Shown here: piece by piece, positions 39,143-49,700 of the stretch
How the letters are laid out: the number at the start of each line of letters is the position of its first letter
How positions within the stretch are numbered: position 1 is the first letter of the stretch
Source of the DNA: Lineus longissimus
Lineage: Eukaryota; Nemertea; Pilidiophora; Heteronemertea; Lineidae
NCBI RefSeq assembly: GCF_910592395.1
Contig: NC_088314.1
Location: forward strand, 436,001 to 496,000
DNA length: 60,000 bases
Direction of reading: 5' to 3'
Program-made: the position numbers and the translations under genes
Notes under the pieces: model-generated
Seen by the model: only the letters and a program-made list of their open reading frames with translations
Told to the model about the DNA's origin: nothing
Databases searched by the model: none

Positions 39143-39328
39143 AAAGCGCGGCTAACGAGAATAAAAATGGCGAAGAATGCGAGTGGTCAAGCGTTCCTCA
39201 GTAGTAAGAAGAAAGCTGAGGAACGACTCAGAGCCCGGGAAAGCGGGCTTGAACTGGACGAGGAGAATAGCGACGATGTCTTTAAACTACAGCATCACCA
39301 CCTCTTAGCTTGTCTTGAAAAAACTACC
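39143..39328 (+). CDS. KCND (Shal): Shal/Kv4 potassium channel, C-terminal tail exon with dendritic-targeting motif
   Basis: The exon has 62 codons, phase 0 at both ends. It starts KARLTRIKMAK, matching the KARLARIR(V/A)AK start of the equivalent vertebrate Kv4 segment, and ends QHHHLLACLEKTT. That ending corresponds to the conserved dileucine motif of Kv4.2 (HHHLLHCLEKTT) shown in mammals to direct dendritic targeting. Between them is a lysine/arginine- and glutamate-rich linker (KKKAEERLRARESG...LELDEEN) that is more charged than I recall in vertebrates. The acceptor is TCATTGCAG ending at 39142; the donor is ACC|GTAAGT, a strong site. Confidence 0.96.
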
Positions 39329-41479
39329 GTAAGTACACCACCTCTTTGGTCATTTCGTCTTGAAATACAATGATGCGGATTTGATATTGTCATCCACCAA
39401 CCTGTAATAGCTCATCATGTGGATGAAGACTAACAACAAGCATCAGGTTGCTTGCCTTGGGGAAAGTAAAGTAACTATAACATCAGTTCCATTCCTGTCA
39501 TCAGACACCAGGATGACAATGGTCTGGACAAAAGTGTTGTCTTCAACAGGAGGTCAGTGCCTTCCGTGGCAAACCACCAAGGTCAATCTTAAAGTCTCCT
39601 GATAATTCCTAAACGCTGTTTATCTAACCACTGATGTTGTTGTGGCCTTGAGTGTCGATATCACCAAGGCATTTGAGGTCAATGTTGTTGTTAGCTTGAC
39701 TGTTACTGATACCATAGTGATTCAATCAACCTCCCTCATGGATTTGGGTGGCATTGGGACTTATCACTAAGCGATAGAACGGGAGTGGTATAAACATGAG
39801 GTGAAAGGACACTCAGTCTGATCTGGTGACATGGCAGAGACTGTAGTTGACCTGATTAGGTAACATGAGGTGAAAGGACACTCGGTCTGATCTGGTGACA
39901 TGGCAGAGACTGTAGTGAACCTAAAGTTTCATATTCAACGAATATGTTGTCTGTATTGTTGCCAAGATCGGCAGGTGTTCCCTACATCATGGCCAATAAT
40001 GCCTTCAGATGAAAAAAATCCATGACGCCACACCCCGTGAAAACTTTGAAAAACTAAACTGTTCGTCAACTGAGTATGTGTTTATTGTATTGCAAGTGCT
40101 ACCCTGGCATTGAGGGGGTGTTTCACCACTGTTTGGAATCAATAAACCCCTGGGGCTAACTTGATATGTACAGCTATATATACTAGATCAGTTTTGTCAC
40201 ACAATTATACTTATCGGTACATAGTCATAATCGTTGGTAAAAAACATGTATTGGATTGGGTAGAATCTTTGTTCCATGTATTCATCATCAGAAATATAAA
40301 CCTATGTCCAGGCATAGACTGGCAGCGTATGCATGACGATAGGAGAATGAGAAAATCAATTTGAGATTAGATGAAAATTGATGAAAAAAAGGAATTCTGT
40401 TGTGCGAATTGTCATAAACATTGACACACATTGTGACAGAAAAATAAGGCTATTGTGGCCTACTTCATGAATAATATTTATCATTAGAAATTTAGACATT
40501 CATTCCAAGAATACTTGTGGAAACAATGCATTTTGCAAGAGCCCTGTTCTTCATTATCCCAGCTTCAACTGCCCTGGATTCAAACTTAGTGAGGCTCGTT
40601 TTCCTATGGCTAATGTAACCTGCAAAAAGGTGTTTGATCAATCCATCTGTGAATTTGAGTCAAAGAATCGGCAAAATAAGGAAAGCAATTGCTTGCTGAA
40701 GAGAAGTACCTTTGATAAAAAGAAAGTTATTCCAATTGCTAGTTGGTGGTTGAACAAACTACTGCCCTCTTGCAGAATCATAGTGAACTCAGTATGAAGT
40801 CAGATGGTATTGCTGAACAAATATCTGGGGCAAATTGTAAGATGTTCAAGTAACTTAACAGATTAAGGAAATGATCTGTCATTTGTCACTTTAATCTAGG
40901 ATCTACTGCTAAAAGCAATGACAGGTTAATGCGCTTTTCTGCCTCCGTGATCATTCGCTGCTCCTGATGCCCGATCCTGAAAAAATAATTTGGATTAGAC
41001 TTATCCTAACTTGGCAAAGAGACATGTATGTCCAGCTTATCCCGTTCATTGCCGAAATATTGACATGTTAAGATGTCTCACTGATCGTCTGTCATTTGTG
41101 TTATACAGTGCTAGAAGTGGTCACGTTCACTTCGGTGACAGGACATGAGGATGGGATGCCAAGTGCATTTCGCTCAAAAAGTGCTTGACTTTCCTGAACT
41201 CTTTTAAACTCGAGCCAAGTTATACACCTGTCTATAGAAATCAATTGTTTAGAAAGACTGCGCAAAGAAGTTCAAAATCTTTTTAGAATTTGAAAACAGC
41301 AGAACCCCCTGAGCTGAATGTTCACATAAATACTGGTTCTGGTCATTAGTCACATCAGATGGAACAGATCTGTAAACCTAACTACGCATCTGTGGGATTT
41401 CCGTCTTGTGGATCGAAGGCAATGTTTGATGACTTGGCCTGCTTATCAAAACGACAGTAATATTGTATCTTCGTTGCAG
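39329..41479 (+). other. Kv4 intron, 2.15 kb
   Basis: This intron separates the LEKTT and DREFVEME coding parts. Apart from the 69-bp duplication at 39793-39914, I see no repeat or gene in it. Confidence 0.9.
39793..39914. repeat. 69-bp tandem duplication, 1.8 copies
   Basis: AACATGAGGTGAAAGGACAC occurs at 39793 and 39862. The copies are almost identical until the second ends near 39914. Confidence 0.9.
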
Positions 41480-41638
41480 GATCGTGAGTTTGTTGAGATG
41501 GAGTCAGCGTACAATGGTGCCCCGACCAAACCCTCCAACACCCCTCCTCTCTCCCCAACCCCGTCTATCGCCTCCATTGAACCCAGGAAGACGACGACGG
41601 GTTGCTGCGCTCGGAGATCATCGAGTAGAAAATATCTG
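41480..41638 (+). CDS. KCND (Shal): Shal/Kv4 potassium channel, C-terminal tail exon (EFVEME to CCARRSS)
   Basis: The exon has 53 codons, phase 0 at both ends. DREFVEMES corresponds to the (N)HEFVDEQ segment following LEKTT in vertebrate Kv4. The middle is a proline/serine-rich disordered stretch (NTPPLSPTPS), and the end CCARRSSSRK matches the CC(S)RR-basic cluster of Kv4.2/4.3. RRSS fits a basophilic (PKA-type) phosphorylation consensus, and Kv4.2 is PKA-regulated in its C-terminus; whether this residue is used is inference. The acceptor is CGTTGCAG ending at 41479; the donor is CTG|GTAAAG. Confidence 0.94.
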
Positions 41639-41951
41639 GTAAAGTTCAATACAAAAGTAATTATCCTTTTCTTCCTTTAACACTTTTGCTTGCAACTAGG
41701 GATATAGTCAGTCTTTTCATTTTCAACAAGTTCCCACTCAAGAGATATTTGATATTGAGATGTAAAGGTCAGAACTATTTGTCATTTTCTGCCTTAAACT
41801 GTGACGTTTACAGTTAAAACATGGTGAATATTCCTTTCGTCCATGAAGGGTGCTGATGTCGATTTCAAAACGCTACTGATGACTGAATCTTGAAAATAGT
41901 ATTTTCAGCAGTGAATATGCTGCAAAAGATGCATCTTGACAGAAATTATTA

Positions 41952-42159
41952 GGCCGCGATTATAGAGTTCACGTCGTCACTTGTCATGTTTCACTTGTCA
42001 CGAGTCAACTGACTCAGGCTTGAGAATACGACGTGAGGGTGAAACGTGACCTCGTGAATCGTATGTAGCCCGCTCTTGAAATGACTTCTTCATGTCATGC
42101 ATGAAAAGTGAAGAGTGACATGTTACATGTGAACACGTGAACTCGGTATAATCTTGGTC
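41952..42159. mobile_element. 208-bp MITE with TTA target-site duplication, PIF/Harbinger-like
   Basis: The left end GGCCGCGATTATA followed by GAGTTCACGT matches the reverse complement of the right end (GACCAAGATTATACCGAGTTCACGT) apart from substitutions and a two-base indel. Both sides are flanked by TTA (41949-41951 and 42160-42162), the 3-bp duplication characteristic of PIF/Harbinger insertions. There is no open frame, so the element is non-autonomous. Internal sequence (42054-42085) recurs at 44760 in the same intron. Confidence 0.72.
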
Positions 42160-42688
42160 TTAGAAGAGTAACGCACGCTACGTGAACTATACCCTTAGTT
42201 GAATACCTACTCAAACTATCGCATGGCGTTGGCTTGCTACTGTCCTATGCCTATACTTTCTATTTCGGTATGAAAGTTAACAATGCTGTATGGATGCTGT
42301 AGTTATTCTGATTCGTGGTTAGCTTGCCTATTCTTGATAGAGTGAAGCAGAAATTGCTGGCTTTGAAGTCTTATACAGATCGCTTTCAGTCCAACTACTC
42401 GCTTCCTCACTCCGGCAAATGTCTTCTTGCTGTTGTGAGTGAGTCTATGTTTTATATTGCGACCCTTTTCTCCGCTAAAATATTCTGAAAAACAAGATAA
42501 CTCTGCGGAAATGTGCAGAATGTTTGGAAATAAAAACATATGGTAGTTGAAATGGAAATTGGTTCAGTTCATTGAAATAATTATTAATTGTATTTTAATG
42601 GAAAATGAAAGGACTGGTGTCAGTTAGAGGTAAACGTGTGCCCATTTGATCTCTGCATGTGTCAGGCCCCACACACTCCCTCAATATC

Positions 42689-42739
42689 GGTATAACCCTC
42701 ATTTCAGGGGTTCGAGCCCCTGAAATGAGAGGTTATTCC
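42689..42739. repeat. Hairpin with 13-bp perfect arms and TTCGAG loop
   Basis: CTCATTTCAGGGG at 42698-42710 and its exact reverse complement at 42717-42729 flank TTCGAG. Outside these, GGTATAACC and GGTTATTCC extend the pairing imperfectly to about 42689-42739. The loop region reads GGTTCGAGCCCC, which resembles a tRNA B box, but no tRNA fold is present. Confidence 0.8.
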
Positions 42740-43579
42740 TTATTGAAGCTAGGTCTGTTCCCTGTCTGCTGTAAACCCATTTATTTCTATGGCCCTATAT
42801 GTTCTCAAAAACATCATTTCCAGAGTGTGCGTTCATTTATTTCCGCGAATTCGCTTCCAATGTTAAAACCATTAAGTCACACATTTACGAGCACCTACAT
42901 TTTGCGATCGTACCCCTCTCATAACTGGAAAATAAAGGGGTTCACAGCATTGCTTGTTGGCATGGTATGGAGCATAAAGCTTAAGTAGTCCCCCTCCAGT
43001 GCTTCTCCTGGCTTAGGTTTGCTGGTTACAGAGCCAGATATAGGTGGCGGTTCTACATTATGTAAGAATATTGATAATACGTATTATGATAGATACAGAG
43101 GAATATAAGAGGTGGAACAATCCCATCATGCACATCACACACATTCCTGTGCACTTTGATGATATGGCACCAGTTAGAAATGAAGTGAATAAACCACTTT
43201 GTTGACTCGTGATTTCAACTGTGAAGTGCTTTCACATCCTATTCTATCCTTCCCATAACATTCTCCGTCAGAGAACTCGTGGTGGAACAGTCAAAACTAA
43301 AAGATACACAGCATCTTCTTTATCATTCTTTCGCGATCACCATAATAGGTTGAAGTCTCTTCTCACTTTCTCTATCTACATCACAGCCACTCCACTTCGG
43401 CAGAACAACACCCCCCTCGTCACCCAGCTGGATGTTTGGGGTGTGTTGTCCTGCGGGAGATTCAGTTTGCCTCCTTTGTTTATCCAGTCCTGTTTTGGGC
43501 AAGATGCTATCATCACGAGGTCACATGAAACCGAACCGCTGAAAGTGAGTAGAAACTTCAAACTTCTGGACGGAAATTT

Positions 43580-43653
43580 CAATGTTGTCCAACACTATTC
43601 AAATATGCTTTCCTTTTGGAAATACATTTCGATGTTGTGCCACACTATTCAAA
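43580..43653. repeat. Short direct repeat, 50-bp offset
   Basis: CAATGTTGTCCAACACTATT at 43580 recurs as CGATGTTGTGCCACACTATT at 43630, both followed by CAAA. A weaker third relative (GATGTTGTTCC) lies near 43738. Confidence 0.6.
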
Positions 43654-43914
43654 ATTGACGTCAGTGCAGAAATTGAATAGATTTTTTTCTGTTGTACAAC
43701 ACAATTTGCATTAGGCATTCTTTTAGAAAGAAATGTTGATGTTGTTCCTTTCAGCGTTCTCTGTTTAGGTATGAAAACATGAAGCGTGGGTGTTGTGTTG
43801 CTATATTTTCAGAATCCTCTTGGTCTTAGAAATTCGGAGAAAGCCTTTCAGAACATTGCACTATAAGACCTACAAAAACTACACGTTGGTTGATTTCAAA
43901 ATCCTGAGGGTATA

Positions 43915-44033
43915 CTCAAAATGTATTTCCATTGTAATGCATTATAATACATCATGTGGTTGCAATGAGGTCATGCTCAAGATGTATTGCCATTGCGATG
44001 CATAATTCATTATGTGGTTGCAATTTTCAGAAT
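43915..44033. repeat. 61-bp tandem duplication
   Basis: CTCAAAATGTATTTCCATTG at 43915 and CTCAAGATGTATTGCCATTG at 43976 begin two copies that share TAAT(G)CAT- and ATGTGGTTGCAAT-type sequence to about 44033. Confidence 0.7.
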
Positions 44034-44737
44034 CGTCTGGTTGAGGTGAGATTGGTCTGTTTTTTGGCACGAAGTGGCGTCGTGTTGTGGCCCTGTCATG
44101 AATCCGTTGGTCGGTCTCCATGTTGGTCTGGTTTGAGTCAAACTTACACCGTTGGGTATGAACCAGATGAAGTGTGGTCAATGACGAGGAAGCTGAGAAT
44201 ATTATAAGAACTATCAAACCACCCACCTAAATCATGGGCAAGAAAATAATTGTTGATTTCGTTTGTTTATTTGAAAATACGTGTCTTTCTTTGTTTCTAT
44301 TCAGAGTATCCTAGCTTGTTGTGTATCATAACCTCACAACCAGGAGGGCAATTCAACCTGTTATTGTATGATTGATGTTCATCCGTATCTTGCAAGGCAC
44401 CAGGTTCCAATCAGGGCTGTTATCGTGACCAGCCAAAACACCATTGTCCCTAAAACACTTGAGCGTTATGCTTGCCATGCCAATAAGCAGTGCTAAGCCG
44501 TCCCTTTCAAAGTCAATGTGTAGAATGGATTGCATGAGTGTGTCGTTATTATGTTTGTGTACAGAATGTTACAACATTCGTCAGGTGGGTCTGTTTGGGT
44601 TGAACGACTCCTTTGAACTGCATGGTTATTGGAAGACGCCTTTTGTGACCATCAGTTTCAAGGCTTGGTTAACAATGGATACATGTTGTCACCCGTCGCT
44701 TGCCACGGTTCTCTCCTAAGATGTCACCAGCATTGTT

Positions 44738-44794
44738 CGTGACGGTGAAAAGTGACATTGTGAATCGTATGTAGCCCGCTCTTTGGAAATGACT
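44738..44794 (+). mobile_element. Fragment of a second copy of the 41952-42159 MITE
   Basis: A 24-base exact match (starting GTGAATCGTATGTAGCCCGC at 44760) and flanking similarity (GTGA.GGTGAAA.GTGAC before, GGAAATGACTT after) align with 42034-42091. Neither terminal inverted repeat is evident, so this is an internal remnant. Confidence 0.6.
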
Positions 44795-45446
44795 TGTTTG
44801 TGGCAAGTTGCAATTGACAACATCAACCCTATGTCAGCCTAGCTTAAGAGAATGATTTTATGTGGTGTGTTTTAAGTGCTCGGGTGTGTCAAGCCTCTAA
44901 ACTGCGCAGCCTCGTTTAAAGAGAAGCTTTTAGATTGATGTGTTCGACTGCATTAATGCTGGTTACAATAGTACGAGAGGTCGCATGCATCAGATTGAAT
45001 GTCATGAATGTAACAGTATGTGTATCATCTGCTTTGGTGTATAGCTCATTTGGTTTTTCTTTCCAGCATTCAGAAGGATCTTAACTATTGTCACTACTGC
45101 CATATTAGATATTGGCAAGTCTGAGGTCTTGAAAGGCTAAATGATGATGTCAGATATGGTGGCACTGTCATTTGATAACTCTTGAGATCAAGAGTCTGTT
45201 GACATGACATTAGATGTTGCGCCTAATCCATGATTGATGTCTCCTCTTAAGCCTGTTTCTCAGTAATACCAAATGAGTACATTTGAAAATTGGAAGGGCA
45301 GTCTTTCGAACTAAGAAGAAAGTACATGTATATGGATTGATAGGCCTGCTATCTAAGAGCAATGATCTGATGGCGCCTAAGATGACATGTCTGGGCATAC
45401 AGTTTATTGTTTCTGGGTTCTCACGATGTACCTTGTCTACTTGCAG

Positions 45447-45719
45447 CCAACGCGGTCATCCCCAGAGTCGGGTCAAGAAGAACTGAATGATTTACAACAG
45501 ATCCATCTGCCGACGATAAACCGGACGCCCCGCCAAAGCCTCAATGCCATCCCAATAAGTACCACCAATAATAAAGCCAACAATACGACGACGGTGACGA
45601 CAGCCATCGTCACTATGCCCTCGTCGAGTACAAACTCTGATGCCGAGTCAATGCGGACACCGAGCACGTGCAGTGCCTCACCGCAGAATCCAAACGTGTG
45701 CAGGGTGTCCACGCTTTAA
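45447..45719 (+). CDS. KCND (Shal): Shal/Kv4 potassium channel, last coding exon and C-terminus
   Basis: The exon has 90 codons plus TAA, entering in phase 0 after CTACTTGCAG. ESGQEELNDLQQIHL matches the (I/M)QELSTI(Q/H)I segment of vertebrate Kv4, NRTPRQSLNAIP aligns with the RSSLN segment, and VTTAIVTMPSSS with the conserved (V/I)TTAIISIPTPP. The protein ends CRVSTL, close to the VRVSAL/VKVSAL ends of Kv4.2 and Kv4.3. Residues between are threonine/asparagine-rich low complexity. With the three earlier exons this gives about 259 residues after the selectivity filter, the usual Kv4 tail size. The stop is at 45717-45719. Confidence 0.96.
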   Translation, partial: PTRSSPESGQEELNDLQQIHLPTINRTPRQSLNAIPISTTNNKANNTTTVTTAIVTMPSSSTNSDAESMRTPSTCSASPQNPNVCRVSTL

Positions 45720-46432
45720 TGGACAGAATCGCTAGTTCAGGATTTCACTCTACGATCAGGGAGTTGTTTCTGGTCTATCTTATTGGTTGAGGGTCCATAT
45801 GCTCAATCAGGAAGCGGAGCAGACGTCAATCACGGCGTAGATGGAAAAGAGAATAGGGAGAAGAGAATGGGGAGAAGAAAATGTATGTTAATGCAAAAGC
45901 TCGGTTAATGAGAGATTGCGGCTTTTTACAGCTGTTTGGTTGCAACGGTTTTGAAATACGGTTTGGAAAAGCATGAAATTCCACACAGCTGTTTTTGAGT
46001 CGAAGGTACAACTGAAAAGTGGACACATTTCTCATGTTGTAAGACGTGCATTATAGTTGTGCATGTTGTCTGATTGATGTGGAAGGGAACTGCACTCGGC
46101 TCAATGCATCTTGTCGACCTGTGAATGCGATCATGTGATAGCAAGCCAGATGAATACGACACTCACTAATTATGGACTAACTAAGTGCTACTTAAGCTAT
46201 AAATGGTCGGTTCTACAGCATCAACTGTCATGTAATGAACCACCGTATAAACCTACTCTTAGAAGGAGTTTACTCTGCCGTAATATGAAGTATAGGTCTT
46301 TTAAATGTCTTCATTGAATATATGAACATATATGGTTGTGAGGCAGATATTTTCATGATAGTCGAGACCGACATTGTTTCAATTTTGACAACTTTTGATA
46401 TATGTTGTTGTGATTCCTGGTTTAGAAATAAT

Positions 46433-46700
46433 GAATATTCATCTTCATATCTAATATTCATGAGTGTGAATATTCATTAGCTCGTGTGAATATTCATAAG
46501 TTACATTGCTCATGAACATTCACGAGTAAGAAATAATTGAATATTGTGTCCAGTGTTGATTATAACCTCAGTTTGGACAATTGGAACTTGAATATTCATG
46601 AACAATGCCTGTTAATATTCATGAGTAACCTTTATGAATATTCATAAGCCTGGATGTTCATGAATGTGAATATTGATGGCTTGTAATTGGATATTCATGA
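46433..46700. promoter_or_regulatory. Cluster of palindromic GAATATTC motifs (HSE-like or POU-like)
   Basis: GAATATTC occurs at 46433, 46468, 46488, 46590 and 46636, with near matches TAATATTC (about 46453, 46613) and GAACATTC (46514). Several read on as GAATATTCATGA; at 46590-46603 GAATATTCATGAAC forms three alternating GAA/TTC blocks, the layout of a heat-shock element. The same strings also resemble AT-rich octamer-type sites. Spacing is irregular, so this is not a clean tandem array. It lies 0.7 kb after the Kv4 stop and may be within its 3' UTR. Confidence 0.4.
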
Positions 46701-49700
46701 GGGTGGCTAAGGCGTCGGAATGTCGAACAGATCTGATAGGTCGTTCGTGTCAATAGCTGGAAAAAATCTGACATAAAATTCACATATTCTATGTGGTTTT
46801 TTAATGTTCTCTTTTCGGTGGGCATAAAAATGAATCTGACGTCACGTGACCTCGCCTGTTCCATGAATGATCCCTGTCAGAAAATATTTGGTTATGGTGG
46901 AGACGTAGTTGATGAAAGAGTCTAGATTCTGTAGAATCTGTTATTTTGTGTTGGAACGGCAAGTTTCTGAATCAGAAATGGCAAGCCGTTCGCTTGGTGG
47001 TAAGTGGTGGTCACTTTACCACCAGACTGGACAGATTAAAGCCGTGTTTATGAACATTTAATCATGTCTTTGGATAGGTAGACGAGGCAAGGGGGCCCCA
47101 CGCAAATCTATCATTATTTAAAAACATTCCATAGTTGTACGGAGAGTTGACATTAGGGTGTAACTTTACCATGTCTTTCTGATTCGGCCTGTATATGTTA
47201 TATATAAATACAAAACACGACCAGTTAGTGCAAGAGTAATTAGTGTAGGCAGTTTTTTGTTATTTTGGTCTGCGAACTGTGTCTGATATTGGCACGGTCT
47301 AGTGGTGAGGCTGGCAGATCAGTTAGTCTTTTGGCTTGGAAGACATGCAGCTGGCTAACCGTCAAACTAAATAATGACGTTTGGGGGATGGAGAAAAATA
47401 AGAGTCGAGCTCATGTATTGGCTTTGAATTCCTTTGCTGGGCCGAGATGCCAGTGCAAGGTATCGCCGAAAGTGAATATGAGTTACCATGCTGGGTGATA
47501 ATAGTTGGGTAAATGGATATTTAGTGTCTGCCAAAGAATAACCATACATGATCTCTTGTCATTTGGCTTGTTCAGTGACTTGGAAAATCTCTGGTGCTTT
47601 CTCTATATTCTCATCATTGAATTGGCCAGTCCAGTCAGTTTAACGTAATATGACTGGACGAGGCTCTATGTACGAGTATAAACCAATGGACAATTTCTGG
47701 CAGCTTCTCATTTGAACAGATCTTCATGAAAATATGCTTCATTGCTGTTTTAGGCTTAGTATAGTTTGGCTTGTTTCTTATTTCGAACCGGATACTTGGT
47801 AAGGTCTTTTGGTGAACGTCTGACCATATTGGCCTGTGGTGGCTCCCTTGCCTATGGGTGGTTCCATGGGGATGACATGACCTGGTTTGAATGGAGTTAG
47901 TCCCCTCATCACCTCACTATGCTACCTCAGTAGTGAACCTCCTTGATCTCTTAGACAAGAAAACAAGGATTTATGGTGGTAGTAACTTGTGACCTCGAAT
48001 GAAAATGAGTGGATCAACTCACTTTCCAACTAAATTTCTTACAAATTCGGTCACAAAAATATGGGGTTGGATCATTAGAAGGACATGCAGAGAGAAGCAG
48101 AGGATCAGAGACTATTACTACCGTACCAATAATGATCTTTGCATTTTTATAATTTCATGTTCATATTGTAACTAATTTTACAGAATTTAAACTTTGAACT
48201 GTTCAGCTCTATTTGATTGAGATGATTACTGATTTTGTTCCTGTGCTCACTAAGGTAGAATAGAAGTTTCTCAGTAACGTCGTCGTTGCCTGCCTAATGT
48301 TTTCCTCCGCCTTTTTTTACGCATCTTATACTGTCGTGTATATAAACAATTTGATGGACCTCAATGCTGTCTCCTACACCGTAACTCATGAAGCTGTACA
48401 GTTTTTATCATGTATATACTTAGTCCTTGGGACAGGCGTTCAAATATGGTTCCATCCTGGAATTGATTGTCAGATATTTGTTCCATATTTTAGCGAGATA
48501 TAAGTTGAAGTATTCATGTACTTGCCAGAATTCACAACTGTCTTTAACAGTAAACCTGGTAGCAATGCATGCCAAGCTAGCGCTCGAGAGCAGTGCTTGG
48601 TGGCAATGCTGTCCTGAGAAGATGAGCGGGATGTCGTTAGTGCTAGCGATGTCCCGCGTTAGTATTCATTGAAAAAAGCTCTATGTCCACCTTGTTGCAC
48701 CGCAAATCTTGTTAAACTTGACAGAAAGTCTGGCAATCAATTCCTCAGGAATCATGAGTATGATTAGCCATCGCTGGGATTTCATCACATGACATTTTTT
48801 CTTCGATTCACCGCGTCATAAAGCCCACGTGGTCCATAAACCTATAAACTCTCCAGGATTTCATATACGATGTAGTAATATACCCCTGAAGGAATGTTTT
48901 TGAATTTTTCTGCCGATTTCAGAATCTTATCATCACCTTCCTACGGGGATTGTTCTTATATTTATACTGTTAAAATTAATTAAAAAAACAAACTAAAAAA
49001 TACAAGTGGTTGCGTCTGTTATGGTTCTGTTGTGTTTGCAAAAACGACTGAGACTTGTGTAATTAATAATTCGTTTCATATTGTGGTTTTAGAGAATATT
49101 TTGAATATATTAGTATATAGAATCACTATCTCATTGTAAATGGACTTTGTGAGGAAGCTTATCTAAGAACTGTGGCAGAATTCTAGTCAAGTGCGTTTTT
49201 CATCTCTGATAGTCATCCAGCTGTGTAAGTCTTCAGTGGTTAATAGATGTAATATAGATATAAATAGCATGTCCCGGCGTGTGACCAGTAAACATTGCAT
49301 GGAACAGTTTATAAACTTTCTCAAAATGTGAATATTTCTGCATCTTTTTGAGTTGTGTAACTAGACTGTGGTAAATCAAAATGGTGATGAATGCTTTTTC
49401 ATATTCTTAGTCCTCACGAATGCAATGGAGACCCTTTTACAATGTTTTATTTCCTTGATTTGTCTGGTTGTCATATAAACAGATGAACCACCATGCAGGC
49501 TCAATGAGGCCAAATCCTAGCATCCTTTATGATACTCTTGGCACTTCCATCTCGCCGTGGATTGTGGAGATCGGGTTTTGCCAAACACTGTGGAAGGTGC
49601 CATATGTGTGCATGCTACAATACGAGGAAATTATTTCAATAGCATAAGAAAATTATAACGAAAAAAGGTATGAAAGAATAAATAAGATCTTGCAATGATT

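Larger units (their letters stand above)
41639..45446 (+). other. Kv4 intron, 3.8 kb
   Basis: This last visible Kv4 intron holds a complete MITE, a fragment of a second copy, a strong hairpin and two short duplications, described separately. No other coding sequence is recognised. Confidence 0.88.

Noticed and set aside
43209-43658. 149-codon plus-strand open frame within a Kv4 intron
   Set aside because: No family similarity; it runs into a short duplicated segment and lacks exon-like boundaries matching the Kv4 protein.
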